DNA of 64,000 bases, from the NCBI RefSeq assembly GCF_028680575.1, contig NZ_JAPCKI010000006.1, positions 124,001 to 188,000 of the forward strand, read 5' to 3'. Of the stretch, positions 45,973-54,848 are shown piece by piece (position 1 is the stretch's first letter; every line of letters starts with the position of its first letter). The stretch comes from Acidovorax benzenivorans (lineage in GTDB: Bacteria > Pseudomonadota > Gammaproteobacteria > Burkholderiales > Burkholderiaceae_C). A program made the translations under genes and the position numbers. The notes beneath the pieces were generated by a model. That model did no database searches. It was not told the DNA's origin and was given only the letters and a program-made list of their open reading frames with translations.

Positions 45973-47532
45973 ATGTCATCAATGCTGGACAGGTTCTATG
46001 AGCGGTCCGCTCATCTAATTGCCTTGCTGAACAGCAATCCAGCCGAGGCCGTGAAACAGGCCCGAGAGATCAATCTCGATCTCGATACAGATGAGCGATT
46101 CAACCTGATGGGCCTACGCGCAGCGATCCTGGTCGATGGCGGCACGTTGACTCACCAGCAGGACGCGATTGAAGAAGGGCTCGCGCTGTTTCGTGAACTC
46201 CACAGCTCATTTCCAATTGCTGACGTCACGTATAACTTGGCCAATGGGCTGGTCGCCGCGACAGGTTTCCCACCTCGCAATGCAAATTGGTTGAACCATC
46301 AGGAGCTAACTAGAGAGCGACGCGCAGAAGCACGACGATGTTTCTGGAAAGTAGCTCAGGATCCGGATGCCGATTCAGCGCTGCGAACTCAAGCTTGGAC
46401 GAATCTCGCCAACCAGTTCAGCGGCAGCTATCGGCTTGGCGAAGCCCATGATGGATGGCTTGCTGCACTAGAAATTGATCCAGAGAACGGAGTTGCAGCA
46501 AGCTCAGCGGCCCGTAGTTTGCTTTGGCTCTATGAGCGAGGTGGGTGCTCAGAACTCACGCGTGTCGAGGCGATTTTGTTGGCCAAGATCGCGGACCGGC
46601 ATAGGGATCGAGTCATCCAATACGCCGGCGTGCAGGCCGCGGAGCAGATCGCCGCGTTCGCAAGCAAATTGGGAGATGCGCCACCGCGATCACCGCATCA
46701 AGATCCATTCATCAGGTGGGTCGAGCGTGAACGCCTGACGCTTGCGCCCGTCGTCGAGCTCATCGATCCCAACTTGGGCAAGTTGGACTGGCTCATGCTG
46801 CCCGGAATTCTGGAGCGAGAGTCAGTTGCAGTCGGGATGCCTCTGCCCGTGTTCGCCATGTTCAACATGCTGAAGAGCGACTTCATACTCGCGCGCGACT
46901 TGTTATGGCGGGCTAGCGATGAAAACGCGTGGCCTGCGACAGGGCGATTTGGGGACACTCTCGACTATGCTACCTATGGCCCTGATGCGTCTGCCCTCAT
47001 CTTGGCACATCGCACGGCGCTCGACTTGCTCGACAAGATCGCCGTAACAGCGAACCATTACTTCGAGCTTGGGCAATCGCCTGACAAGGTCTACTTCGGG
47101 AAATTGTGGCGCGGAAAACCTGACAAGACCACCGGCGCGCACCCACTTGCCGAAGAGGTGGAGAAGGCAATTCGGGGGGGCGCCAGTGCCCTCTATGGCC
47201 TTGTAGAGCTTGCCGAGGACTATGACAACAGCGCGGGAATTTTGCGTTCTCAAAAGCACCTCCGCAACGCAGGCACGCACCGATTCGTGGTACTGCATGA
47301 CATTGGCGATCCAGCGAACAGCAGGCAAGCGCCGGAAATCGAGCATCACCGAAGGGAACCATTTACACAGGAAGTACTGCGTGCTTTGCGTGTTGCCAGG
47401 TCGGCCATCCAAATGCTTGCACTTTCGATTTCGCAGCATGAACAAGGTTTGGCACAGCGGGCAGGCGGCCTTGTTGGATCACTGATCGTCCCCGACCACG
47501 ACTGGATTCGTGGGCGCGACGACGAAACTTAG
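45973..47532 (+). CDS. LA2681-type HEPN-domain protein with TPR-like N-terminus
   Basis: 519 aa from the ATG at 45973. N-terminal helical repeats (TYNLANGLVAATGFPPRNAN, AWTNLANQFSGSYRLGEAHD). The C-terminal HEPN region holds LRNAGTHRFVVLHD (about R431 to H436, R-x4-H), the pattern of LA2681-like HEPN proteins. Likely an RNase-type effector; possible partner of the SIR2-like gene just upstream on the same strand. Confidence 0.75.
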   Translation: MSSMLDRFYERSAHLIALLNSNPAEAVKQAREINLDLDTDERFNLMGLRAAILVDGGTLTHQQDAIEEGLALFRELHSSFPIADVTYNLANGLVAATGFPPRNANWLNHQELTRERRAEARRCFWKVAQDPDADSALRTQAWTNLANQFSGSYRLGEAHDGWLAALEIDPENGVAASSAARSLLWLYERGGCSELTRVEAILLAKIADRHRDRVIQYAGVQAAEQIAAFASKLGDAPPRSPHQDPFIRWVERERLTLAPVVELIDPNLGKLDWLMLPGILERESVAVGMPLPVFAMFNMLKSDFILARDLLWRASDENAWPATGRFGDTLDYATYGPDASALILAHRTALDLLDKIAVTANHYFELGQSPDKVYFGKLWRGKPDKTTGAHPLAEEVEKAIRGGASALYGLVELAEDYDNSAGILRSQKHLRNAGTHRFVVLHDIGDPANSRQAPEIEHHRREPFTQEVLRALRVARSAIQMLALSISQHEQGLAQRAGGLVGSLIVPDHDWIRGRDDET

Positions 47533-47552
47533 ATCCATTCTTGTCCTTACCC

Positions 47553-48368
47553 TTATGGTGAAACGGCAGCTGCTTTCACGGTGCCGTCCAGCTTGCGGTG
47601 AATCAGCGATATCAGGGTCAGGATGTCCAGTGCATCTTGTTCGGACATGGGCCAATTCGTCTTGGGTGCATGCGCCAGCGGATTGCGCACGGCGCCGAAC
47701 AGGCCGATCAGCAAGTTGGCAAAGCCTTTCTGCTCGCTCTTCACAGACTCCGTGGTGAGCGGCCCCAAGGCCAGGACCGGCTGCTGGCCTGCGAATGCTT
47801 TGTTCACCAGGTCAGCGCCGTCGCCGTTCAGACCTGACAGCAGGCGAATCCTCTCTGCAACGCCTTTTGTTGCCTCAAAGACAGCATGGAAATAGTTTTC
47901 GTCCAGCAACTCTGCGCGGCAGTAGTTCAGCACTTCCGCGTGCACGATGCGGCTTTCCAGCGCGGCCTTAAGTCGTCCCGCGCGGGCGCGTGCAGCGTCG
48001 AGCGTTGTAGCCTTGTCGGCGTGCGCGACCTTGCCATCCTCGCGCACGTAAAAACCCGAGAAGGCTAGGACGACGTTAAGTTCGTCGCGCCGCCACGCAA
48101 ACGTCGCAGGGCCACGGGCGTAGTTGACTGGGTTCATCGCCCGGTTGACGAACATGATGAGATGGTTGCCGAACTCATGCTGGTTCTGCGCACCAGCCAG
48201 CGCATTGAACAGCCGCTTCCACTTCGTCATGCCGGGCGAGGTGTCCGCAATCTCGATCTCCTGCAACAGGCGCTCGATCTGCGTACCGCTCAAGCCGCGC
48301 TCAGTATCGGCGAGAACACGACAGGCAGCTTCCAAGTGCTGTGAGCTGAACGGTGGAATTCGTGTCAT
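47553..48368 (-). CDS. TIGR02391/Hypoth_Ymh-type HEPN protein
   Basis: 271 aa. The C-terminal GLFGAVRNPLAHAPK (R228 to H233) is the HEPN motif of the TIGR02391 family often annotated as abortive infection. N-terminal helical region FSSQHLEAACRVLADTERGL. Last of a minus-strand trio; its start at 48368 lies about 20 bases beyond the stop of the preceding gene. Confidence 0.82.
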   Translation of the reverse strand: MTRIPPFSSQHLEAACRVLADTERGLSGTQIERLLQEIEIADTSPGMTKWKRLFNALAGAQNQHEFGNHLIMFVNRAMNPVNYARGPATFAWRRDELNVVLAFSGFYVREDGKVAHADKATTLDAARARAGRLKAALESRIVHAEVLNYCRAELLDENYFHAVFEATKGVAERIRLLSGLNGDGADLVNKAFAGQQPVLALGPLTTESVKSEQKGFANLLIGLFGAVRNPLAHAPKTNWPMSEQDALDILTLISLIHRKLDGTVKAAAVSP

Positions 48369-48388
48369 GAGTTCTTCTCGGCAGGCCC

Positions 48389-48868
48389 TCAAGCCCATTC
48401 AAGTGCGATGATGATCGCCTGTCCCTCGGTGCCGACCTCCACGAACAGGGCGTGTTCGTAGCCAAGCTGCCGCTTGTAGCCTTGAAGTTTCCGAAGATCG
48501 ATCTGTCGGTTAACGCGGCTCGTTGATTTCTTGAACTCCAAGACCAGATGGTTCTCCTTCGTTCCACGCCGATGCACGATCACATCTGGAAATACGGTCT
48601 TCGCCTCATCATCCTCGCTGTCCGGGTAAAGCTCCAGATGCCCAAGCCTTTTCGGCTCTATGCCATCCCGGTTGTATTCGCAATCGACAGTCCAATCAGG
48701 AAAATGACACTGGAGATACATGGCGAAGCGAAAGGTGATGGATCGTTCATTGGCGTCGATGCCGAGCAAGTCATGGTCATTGACCAGTAGCTCGGACAGT
48801 GCGTGTACCACCGCATCGCCAGGTGGATGATGCTTGAGGTACGCAATTTGAGCTGCAGTCAGTGCCAT
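48389..48868 (-). CDS. Small PD-(D/E)XK nuclease-like protein
   Basis: 159 aa. TVFPDVIVHRRGTKENHLVL then EFKKS gives the classical PD (94-95) and E-x-K (111-113) active site. The N-terminus has a helical part. Middle gene of the trio; likely the nuclease of a small defence set. Confidence 0.72.
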   Translation of the reverse strand: MALTAAQIAYLKHHPPGDAVVHALSELLVNDHDLLGIDANERSITFRFAMYLQCHFPDWTVDCEYNRDGIEPKRLGHLELYPDSEDDEAKTVFPDVIVHRRGTKENHLVLEFKKSTSRVNRQIDLRKLQGYKRQLGYEHALFVEVGTEGQAIIIALEWA

Positions 48869-48879
48869 GCGATGCCCGC

Positions 48880-49818
48880 CTACTGAACATCCACATCAAA
48901 GGACGCGTGCACGGATCGAAACGTCGTCAGGATTTTCCGCCTGGCTTCGTCCAGTTCGACGGCAACGCGCTCTGTGAGCTCGAACGTGGGGCAGTTCGGT
49001 TGACCGCATCCGCAGTGCTTGATCTCTCCTTCCTTGAGCCGGGTCACAAAGATGCGGCGCAGTTCATCGACCTGACGAACAACGTTTGCAAGCACCGCCT
49101 GGATACGTTGATCCTGAAGATGGTGGATCGAAGGGATACGCCTGATCTCGTCGCCCTCGCGCGTCCGCCACACGCCAGTGTTGAGTGCGCCAATGGTGTC
49201 TTCGACCGCCTGCTGAAAGGCAGGCAAAGAGCTTTCCTGCTGAAACGGCGTGCGAAAGGCCGGACGATCAAACACGGCCGCCATCAATTGCAGCGCATCA
49301 GCGTCCGAAAGGTCAGGAAAGTCGTCCACGAACTTTCGGATCTCCGCTTCAGCATCGGGAAATTCGATGCCCTGGACGAAGCGATGCAGCAGGTACTCGG
49401 CACGAAGCCGCAGGTTTTCCTCGAACTCCACTCCTGACCATATCGTCACATGCGCAACTCCCAGGGAAGCTGCGGCTTGCTCAATCCGTATTCGGCTTGC
49501 GTCTGAAACGGCGCCACGAGAGACGAACTTGAAGGCATCTGGCGCCCCGCCTATTGCCTTGACCGCCTTGCCCATGTCGGCCTCGGCTTTCGCCAACGTC
49601 AACGTTCCCCGGTTCGCGCATTGGATGATGGTCTTGCGTGCCGGCTGGTCATCGAATGGCTCGATACCGGAGATGTCCCGCCCTTGGTCGCCTCCCGATT
49701 GGCCGTGCCAAACGAGGCCGCGCCAGCCAACGCGCACGTGGTACGCAAAGACCAAGCGCTCAAACTGGAGGCCGCTGTAGTCCTCAAAATGAATCGGAGA
49801 AACCGTTACCGTCGCCAT
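48880..49818 (-). CDS. Mrr/REase-like protein
   Basis: 312 aa. FEDYSGLQFERLVFAYHVRV (Glu20), GQSGGDQGRDISGIEP (Asp48) and TIIQCANRG (Q-C-A-N where Q-x-K is usual) outline a restriction-endonuclease fold; the lysine is replaced. A C-terminal CGCGQPNC motif with three Cys could bind zinc. First gene of the trio with the two downstream. Confidence 0.75.
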   Translation of the reverse strand: MATVTVSPIHFEDYSGLQFERLVFAYHVRVGWRGLVWHGQSGGDQGRDISGIEPFDDQPARKTIIQCANRGTLTLAKAEADMGKAVKAIGGAPDAFKFVSRGAVSDASRIRIEQAAASLGVAHVTIWSGVEFEENLRLRAEYLLHRFVQGIEFPDAEAEIRKFVDDFPDLSDADALQLMAAVFDRPAFRTPFQQESSLPAFQQAVEDTIGALNTGVWRTREGDEIRRIPSIHHLQDQRIQAVLANVVRQVDELRRIFVTRLKEGEIKHCGCGQPNCPTFELTERVAVELDEARRKILTTFRSVHASFDVDVQ

Positions 49819-49957
49819 GCTCTCCCCCTCTTCCCTCGGCTATTTGTCTTCAGTACGCCTCACTACGCTCCTGAGAGTTTCCGCGATAGCCCATGAAAGA
49901 CACGATATCGTCACGCGGCGGCAATCCATGCATCGCCGAACAATCACGGAGTTCGAC

Positions 49958-50344
49958 ATGGAGAATAACCCGTTAGGAAAAATCGACCTGGACACGGACC
50001 TGGCGATGCGCCCGCAACCGGCATCCCTCCCCTTGCCAGGCTCGAACGCCTACGGGGATCTTCCGCAGTTCCCCAAACACGGCGCTCTGCCATTTCGGCG
50101 CACCATCCGCCGCCACGAGTTGCGTCAGATCGTCCCCTTGGCCGAAACGACAATCTACGAAATGGAGCGCCGCGGTGAGTTTCCGCGGCGCTTCAATCTG
50201 ACGCCACGCTGCGTGGTGTGGGACCTGGCCGAGGTGGAGGCCTGGATCGAGAAGCGCAAGCAAGCCCCTCGCATCAGCGCCGGCAAGCCGGATGTCCACC
50301 TACGAAAAACCCGCCCTGTTCGGGCGGGTTCCAGTCAAAGATGA
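49958..50344 (+). CDS. alpA: AlpA-family phage-type regulator
   Basis: 128 aa. MerR-like winged HTH (FRRTIRRHELRQIVPLAETT, IYEMERRGEFPRRFNLTPRC, VVWDLAEVEAWI). AlpA proteins activate integrase or excisionase genes. Start at 49958 with GGAG 6 bases upstream. The last codons run through the terminator-like hairpin at 50305-50330, so the tail may be a fusion artefact of the neighbourhood. Confidence 0.85.
   Translation: MENNPLGKIDLDTDLAMRPQPASLPLPGSNAYGDLPQFPKHGALPFRRTIRRHELRQIVPLAETTIYEMERRGEFPRRFNLTPRCVVWDLAEVEAWIEKRKQAPRISAGKPDVHLRKTRPVRAGSSQR
50305..50330 (-). terminator. Terminator of the HTH/HicA-like pair
   Basis: AACCCGCCC/GGGCGGGTT stem with a 5-base loop; T5 follows on the minus strand. 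Lies inside the 3' end of alpA on the other strand. Confidence 0.75.
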
Positions 50345-50358
50345 GGCTGGCGGCAGCC

Positions 50359-50883
50359 TCATCCAACGAGAGCTTCCAACCCCTTGGAAGCCGAACCCGA
50401 TAGCCGCTGCCCTTCCTTGGCAACATTGACCTGGAGAGCCACGCGCGCCACCTCCAGAACGTCCAAAGCCAGCGAGTAGCTGCCCTTGGCCTGCAGCCAG
50501 GCCAACACATCCGCCAGGTGCCAGATCGACGCACTGCCCTCATGCACCGGCGCCGGGAAGCTGCCCGGGTGGGCCAGCATCAGCTTGCGCATGTTCTGCC
50601 GCGACACGCCGACGATGTCGGCCACATCGGTCAGCCCGACCAAATCCGGCGCAACCTCGATCAGCCTGGCCAACGGTACGGCGCGCCGCACGTCGGCCAG
50701 CGCGCTGCGCACAGCCGCGTCCGCACTGTCCGCCTCGCGGGTGAATTCCAGCGCGAGCCGCCCCGGCTGCCCGATGCCGACCAGAGCATCGTCGCAGCCG
50801 GCTTCGCCCAGGCGCTCGACCAGCCCATCCGGGTCACTGTCATCATCGGCAAGCTGGTATTTCAGGGTGAAGGTGTATTCCAT
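50359..50883 (-). CDS. HTH-containing protein, likely antitoxin partner
   Basis: 174 aa. N-terminal RHH/RAM-like beta region (MEYTFTLKYQLADDDSDPDG), C-terminal HTH (LTDVADIVGVSRQNMRKLML, AHPGSFPAPVHEGSASIWHL). Starts 4 bases after the HicA-like gene; minus-strand GAGGAAT lies upstream. A small toxin-like gene followed by a DNA-binding partner fits a HicA-type toxin-antitoxin pair. The antitoxin role is inferred. Confidence 0.75.
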   Translation of the reverse strand: MEYTFTLKYQLADDDSDPDGLVERLGEAGCDDALVGIGQPGRLALEFTREADSADAAVRSALADVRRAVPLARLIEVAPDLVGLTDVADIVGVSRQNMRKLMLAHPGSFPAPVHEGSASIWHLADVLAWLQAKGSYSLALDVLEVARVALQVNVAKEGQRLSGSASKGLEALVG

Positions 50884-50887
50884 CGCG

Positions 50888-51163
50888 CTATTCCTCGGCA
50901 CCGTCGGCCGCCTCCTGCTGCTTGCGGTGCGTGGTGCAGTTGTCCACGACGCGCCGCAAGGCGCGCGCGTGGTTCCCTGGGTTCTTCGGCGTGCTCCACA
51001 CGCTGGTGACACAGAACTCGCCGCAACGACACTCCGCGTCGTTGTACGGACAGTAAACCCGCCCCCAGGCGTGGCTGCCGCCGACTTCCACGCGCCAACC
51101 CTGCCCTTCGGCATGCCTGAGTGCTTCCTCGACCTCTTTCTTCGGATGAGAGGAACGGGCCAT
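50888..51163 (-). CDS. HicA-like toxin candidate
   Basis: 91 aa. HPKKEVEEALRHAEGQGWRV then EVGGSHAWGRVYCP: the GW...GSH pattern matches the dsRBD-like HicA fold with its His. Several Cys (CPYNDAECRCGEFC) follow and could bind zinc. ATG at 51163 with GGAG 7 bases before it. Confidence 0.7.
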   Translation of the reverse strand: MARSSHPKKEVEEALRHAEGQGWRVEVGGSHAWGRVYCPYNDAECRCGEFCVTSVWSTPKNPGNHARALRRVVDNCTTHRKQQEAADGAEE

Positions 51164-51174
51164 CAAGAATCTCC

Positions 51175-51218
51175 AGTATGGGAATGATTGGATAGGTTGT
51201 CAAGTGACAACCTATCCA
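51175..51218 (-). promoter_or_regulatory. Promoter and palindromic operator of the HicA-like/HTH pair
   Basis: Minus-strand -35 TTGACA (51203-51198), 17-base spacer, -10 CATACT (51180-51175). A perfect inverted repeat with 14-base arms (TGGATAGGTTGTCA at 51189-51202, its complement at 51205-51218, 2-base centre) covers the -35, as an autorepressor site would. The predicted transcript start is only a few bases before the toxin ATG. Confidence 0.65.
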
Positions 51219-51223
51219 CTGCT

Positions 51224-52480
51224 TCAGGCCATTGCACTCAACACCGGCACGACGACGTTGTCGGGCATCAGCTTTGGCACGTAGGTCTGCCCGTCGATCC
51301 AGGCATCGACCATGCTGGCCCACTCCTGCAGCATGTGGCGCCGCTGCTCGGCGTACTCGGCCTTGTTGTAGATCGAGCGCGAGGAACGCCCCTCCTCGTG
51401 CGCAAGGCACTTCTCGATCCAGTCGCGGTTGAACCCGATCTCATTAAGCAGCGTCGAGCCCGTGCGGCGCAGATCGTGGACGGTGAACGGCTCCAGCGGC
51501 AGGCCTGCAGCCTTGGCCCGCTGCGCCACGATCTGCGTGACCCGGTTGAGGGTCGCGTGGGACATGCAGCGGTCGGAGTCGTAGCGCGACGGCAGCACGA
51601 ACTTCGAGCCGGCCGCGCAGGTGTGCAACGCCACCAGGATGTCCAACGCCTGGCGCGACAGGTAGACCACATGCGGGTTGCGCCCCTTCATCCGCTGCTT
51701 CGGAATGGTCCAGGTCGCGTTCTCGAAATCGACCTCGTCCCAGGTGGCCTCGATCAGCTCGCTCTTGCGCACCAGCGTCAGCAGGACCATGCGCAGCGCC
51801 AGACGGATGGTCGGATAGGTGGCCACCGACTCCATCTGCCGCGACATCAGGCGGATCTCCAGCGGTGACAAAGCACGGTCCTTCGGTACGAAGGTCGCAA
51901 TCGAGGCTGCGCCCACATCGGCCGCCGGGTTGTCCACCTTCTCCCCATGTAGGATGGCAAAGGCATAGACCTGCTTCACGATGTCGCGGACGTGCACTGC
52001 GGTGGCTGGCGCCCCGCGCCCCTTCACCTTGCCGCACAAGGCGCGCAAGTCATCAGCGGTGATTTCGTTGAGCAGGCGGTTTTGGAAGGCCGGCAGGATG
52101 TCCCGATCGACGATGCTCTTACGCATCGCTCGCGTGCTATCGGCCATCCTGGCGCCGGCCAGCCATTGGGCCGTCATGTCGCCAAAGTTCTTGGCGGCGG
52201 TCAGGCGGCGCTTCTCGCGCTGCTTCTCGTGGGCCGGAGACTTGCCCTGGGCGACGGCCTTCTTGGCATCCAGCAGCTTTTCGCGGGCCATCGCCAGCGA
52301 AATACCCGCCGGCCCATAGCGGCCAATGGTCAGGGTCTCACGGCGGCCGTTGAGACGGTAATCGAAGCGGAACGTGACGGTACCGGTGGGCGATACCGTC
52401 ACGTACATCCCATCCCGGTCAGAAGCCTTATAAGTCAAGGACTTAGGCTTCAAATTACGCAGTGCGGTGTCGGTAAGCAT
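51224..52480 (-). CDS. int: Tyrosine recombinase (ICE-type integrase)
   Basis: 418 aa. N-terminal DUF4102-type arm-binding domain (MLTDTALRNLKPKSLTYKAS, TLTIGRYGPAGISLAMAREK), a SAM-like core-binding part, and the catalytic domain with Arg in VRKSELIEATWDE, H-x-x-R in FTVHDLRRTGST, LAHEEG and the Tyr in SIYNKAEYAEQRR. Catalyses integration at the guaA 3' end. Located about 300 bases inside the right att, transcribed away from guaA. Confidence 0.95.
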   Translation of the reverse strand: MLTDTALRNLKPKSLTYKASDRDGMYVTVSPTGTVTFRFDYRLNGRRETLTIGRYGPAGISLAMAREKLLDAKKAVAQGKSPAHEKQREKRRLTAAKNFGDMTAQWLAGARMADSTRAMRKSIVDRDILPAFQNRLLNEITADDLRALCGKVKGRGAPATAVHVRDIVKQVYAFAILHGEKVDNPAADVGAASIATFVPKDRALSPLEIRLMSRQMESVATYPTIRLALRMVLLTLVRKSELIEATWDEVDFENATWTIPKQRMKGRNPHVVYLSRQALDILVALHTCAAGSKFVLPSRYDSDRCMSHATLNRVTQIVAQRAKAAGLPLEPFTVHDLRRTGSTLLNEIGFNRDWIEKCLAHEEGRSSRSIYNKAEYAEQRRHMLQEWASMVDAWIDGQTYVPKLMPDNVVVPVLSAMA

Positions 52481-52511
52481 CGAGGTTTTTCCTCCTGTTC
52501 ATGACGGCTTT

Positions 52512-52666
52512 TACCGTCAGGGGTCAGGAGACCTGCTGATGCCCGGAAAGCCGCATGAAACAAGCTTTCCAGAGGAGTGATTTACCGTCAAAGACCGATT
52601 TGGTCTCGATAGTCAACAAGGAGGTCTTAATCCGACCTCCGGTTTCTACCGTCACCTCTACCGTCA
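52512..52666. promoter_or_regulatory. Right-end arm-type repeats (four TACCGTCA) before int
   Basis: Identical octamers at 52512-52519, 52583-52590, 52647-52654 and 52659-52666, all in one orientation and in the non-coding stretch between int and attR. Two more occur at the left end. Also a tandem GATAGCTGCC pair near 52690. Suggests integrase arm sites plus int autoregulation. Confidence 0.6.
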
Positions 52667-52781
52667 ATCCGTTTCGCTGCCCGGCGATAGCTGCCGATAG
52701 CTGCCGCGACGTATTTCCTTTGAAATCAACACGTTACGGCGGATTTTCGATAGGTAGCGATAGTCCCCGAAGGACCTGATT

Positions 52782-52800
52782 TCACTCCCACTCAATCGTC
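52782..52800. repeat. Right attachment site, in guaA
   Basis: TCACTCCCACTCAATCGTC. The first three bases complement the guaA stop codon, so integration restores the coding end. Confidence 0.8.
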
Positions 52801-54401
52801 GCGGGCGGCTTGCTGCTCACGTCATACGTCACGCGGTTGATGCCGCGCACTTCGTTGATGATGCGGCCCGACACCTTCTTGAGCAACGCATAGGGCAACT
52901 CTGCCCAGTCGGCGGTCATGAAGTCGCTGGTCTGCACAGCGCGCAGGGCGACCACGTAGTCATAAGTGCGGCCATCGCCCATCACACCCACGCTCTTGAC
53001 GGGCAGGAAGACGGTGAAGGCCTGACTGGTCAGGTCGTACCAGGTCTTGCCAGTGGCGTCGTCCACAAAGTTGCGCAGCTCTTCGATGAAGATCGCATCG
53101 GCGCGGCGCAGCAGGTCGGCGTATTCCTTCTTCACCTCACCCAGGATGCGCACGCCCAGGCCGGGGCCGGGGAAGGGGTGGCGGTAGACCATTTCGTACG
53201 GCAGGCCCAGGGCCACGCCGAGCTCGCGCACTTCGTCCTTGAACAGGTCGCGCAGCGGCTCCAGCAACTTGAGGCCCAGTTGCTCGGGCAGGCCGCCCAC
53301 GTTGTGGTGGCTCTTGATGGTCACGGCCTTCTTGCTCTTGGCCCCGCCGCTCTCGATCACATCGGGGTAGATGGTGCCTTGGGCCAGGAAGGTGGCTCCC
53401 TTGTGACCAGCCGTACCCGCCTTGAGCTTGGCCGCTTCGGCCTTGAACACATCGACGAACAGTCCGCCGATGATCTTGCGTTTTTGTTCAGGATCGCTCA
53501 CCCCAGCCAGCTTGCCCAGGAAGAGGTCGCTCGCATCCACGCGGATCACCTTGGCGTGCAACTTGCCTTCAAACATTTCCATGACCATGTCGCCTTCGTT
53601 CAGGCGCAGCAGGCCGTGGTCCACGAACACGCAGGTGAGCTGGTCGCCAATGGCGCGGTGGATCAGCGCTGCGGCCACGGACGAGTCCACACCGCCTGAG
53701 AGACCCAGGATCACCTCTTCATCACCCACCTGCAGGCGGATCTTCTCCACAGCCTCGGCGATATGGTCGCGCATCACCCAGTCGGGGTTCGTGCCGCAGA
53801 TGCCGAGCACGAAGCGGTCGAGCAGCGCCCGGCCCTGCACGGTGTGCGTGACTTCTGGGTGGAACTGCACGGCATAGAAGCGGCGGTCTTCGTCGGCCAT
53901 GCCAGCAATGGGGCAGCTGTCGGTGCTGGCCATGAGCTTGAAGCCTGGGGGCAGCTCTGTGACCTTGTCGCCGTGGCTCATCCAGACGTTGAGCATGCCG
54001 TGGCCTTCAGGGGTGGTGAAGTCGGCGATGTCCTTGAGCAGTGCGGTGTGGCCGCGTGCACGCACGGCCGCAAAGCCGAACTCGCGCTTGTGGCCGGTTT
54101 CGACCTTGCCACCCAGTTGCTGCGCCATGGTCTGCATGCCGTAGCAAATGCCCAGCACGGGCAGACCCAGATCAAACACGGCTTGTGGCGCGCGGTCGGT
54201 GGTGTCTTCGGTCACGCTGGCGTGGCTGCCCGACAGGATGATGCCCTTGAGCGAGCCATCCTTGGCATAGTCACGCACCCATTCGTCGGTCACATCGCAG
54301 GGGTGCACTTCGCAGTACACATTGGCCTCGCGCACGCGGCGGGCGATGAGCTGGGTAACTTGCGAGCCGAAATCGAGAATGAGGATTTTCTGGTGTTGCA
54401 T
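52782..54401 (-). CDS. guaA: GMP synthase (glutamine-hydrolysing)
   Basis: 539 aa. GATase domain ([16 protein letters not shown] with catalytic Cys, FHPEV with His/Glu), ATP-PPase domain with [16 protein letters not shown], and the dimerisation C-terminus ending PPATIEWE. Makes GMP from XMP. The element's attachment site overlaps the last codons. guaB lies upstream with a VapBC-like pair in between. Confidence 0.98.
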   Translation of the reverse strand: MQHQKILILDFGSQVTQLIARRVREANVYCEVHPCDVTDEWVRDYAKDGSLKGIILSGSHASVTEDTTDRAPQAVFDLGLPVLGICYGMQTMAQQLGGKVETGHKREFGFAAVRARGHTALLKDIADFTTPEGHGMLNVWMSHGDKVTELPPGFKLMASTDSCPIAGMADEDRRFYAVQFHPEVTHTVQGRALLDRFVLGICGTNPDWVMRDHIAEAVEKIRLQVGDEEVILGLSGGVDSSVAAALIHRAIGDQLTCVFVDHGLLRLNEGDMVMEMFEGKLHAKVIRVDASDLFLGKLAGVSDPEQKRKIIGGLFVDVFKAEAAKLKAGTAGHKGATFLAQGTIYPDVIESGGAKSKKAVTIKSHHNVGGLPEQLGLKLLEPLRDLFKDEVRELGVALGLPYEMVYRHPFPGPGLGVRILGEVKKEYADLLRRADAIFIEELRNFVDDATGKTWYDLTSQAFTVFLPVKSVGVMGDGRTYDYVVALRAVQTSDFMTADWAELPYALLKKVSGRIINEVRGINRVTYDVSSKPPATIEWE

Positions 54402-54413
54402 GGTGGTGGTCCG

Positions 54414-54848
54414 TCAGAGGCGAGAGAGGTCGAGAAGAGGTACACCGCTGCGCTGTGCGGCAGCAGCCTGTTGGGGATCAAAGGTGGCCAGGGGCAGACG
54501 CAACGAGCGGGCCAGCCACAGGTAGGCAGCATCGAAGGTGGGCAGGCCCGTTTCCAGTGCCACGTCGAGCACGGCCTTGTGCTGGGCAGGGGCCAGTTCG
54601 TGCAGCTCCACCCGATGGCGGATCGCTTCGAGCACACCCCACAGGCCTTCGACGGAGGTTGCGGGGATGCGCCCGCTGTTCACACCGTTGGCGAGGATGT
54701 TGTGGCACTCCCAGTGCCAAAGGTTAGGCGCCTGGGGCTCCACCTCGTCGCGGCGGATCAGGGTGTAGAGACGGCGGGTGCGCTCGCTGGCAGCGTCGGG
54801 CAGCAACCAAGCAGCGGTGACCGAGGCATCCAGCACGAAGGCAGTCAT
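54414..54848 (-). CDS. vapC: PIN-domain toxin, VapC-like
   Basis: 144 aa. PIN acids: MTAFVLDASVTAAWLL (Asp7), APNLWHWECHNIL (Glu), LPTFDAAYLWLAR (Asp) and TFDPQ. Predicted RNase cutting tRNA or rRNA. The stop lies 12 bases before guaA, so part of the guaA transcript may come from this operon. Overlaps its antitoxin by 4 bases. Confidence 0.88.
   Translation of the reverse strand: MTAFVLDASVTAAWLLPDAASERTRRLYTLIRRDEVEPQAPNLWHWECHNILANGVNSGRIPATSVEGLWGVLEAIRHRVELHELAPAQHKAVLDVALETGLPTFDAAYLWLARSLRLPLATFDPQQAAAAQRSGVPLLDLSRL

Larger units (their letters stand above)
25009..52793. mobile_element. Decayed Tn4371-like ICE / defence island in the guaA 3' end
   Basis: About 27.8 kb. Ends are marked by TCACTCCCACTC with a 7-base extension at 25009-25027 and 52782-52800 (17 of 19 identical); the right copy covers the guaA stop. 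The integrase is the first gene inside the guaA end. TACCGTC repeats occur just inside both ends. ICE-type genes remain (trbI, DUF2274, a parB-trbG fusion, DUF932, DUF2958, alpA), but most transfer genes, a relaxase and a coupling protein are absent, so it cannot transfer by itself. The cargo is mostly defence-like and partly less G+C-rich. Confidence 0.85.

Noticed and set aside
51189..51218. Palindrome after int read as the int terminator
   Set aside because: No T-run on either strand, and it overlaps a near-consensus promoter for the next genes, so an operator is more likely.
52368..52407. TGACGGTA / TACCGTCA pair within int as further arm sites
   Set aside because: Lies in the integrase coding sequence and is not part of the non-coding clusters; may be chance codon use.
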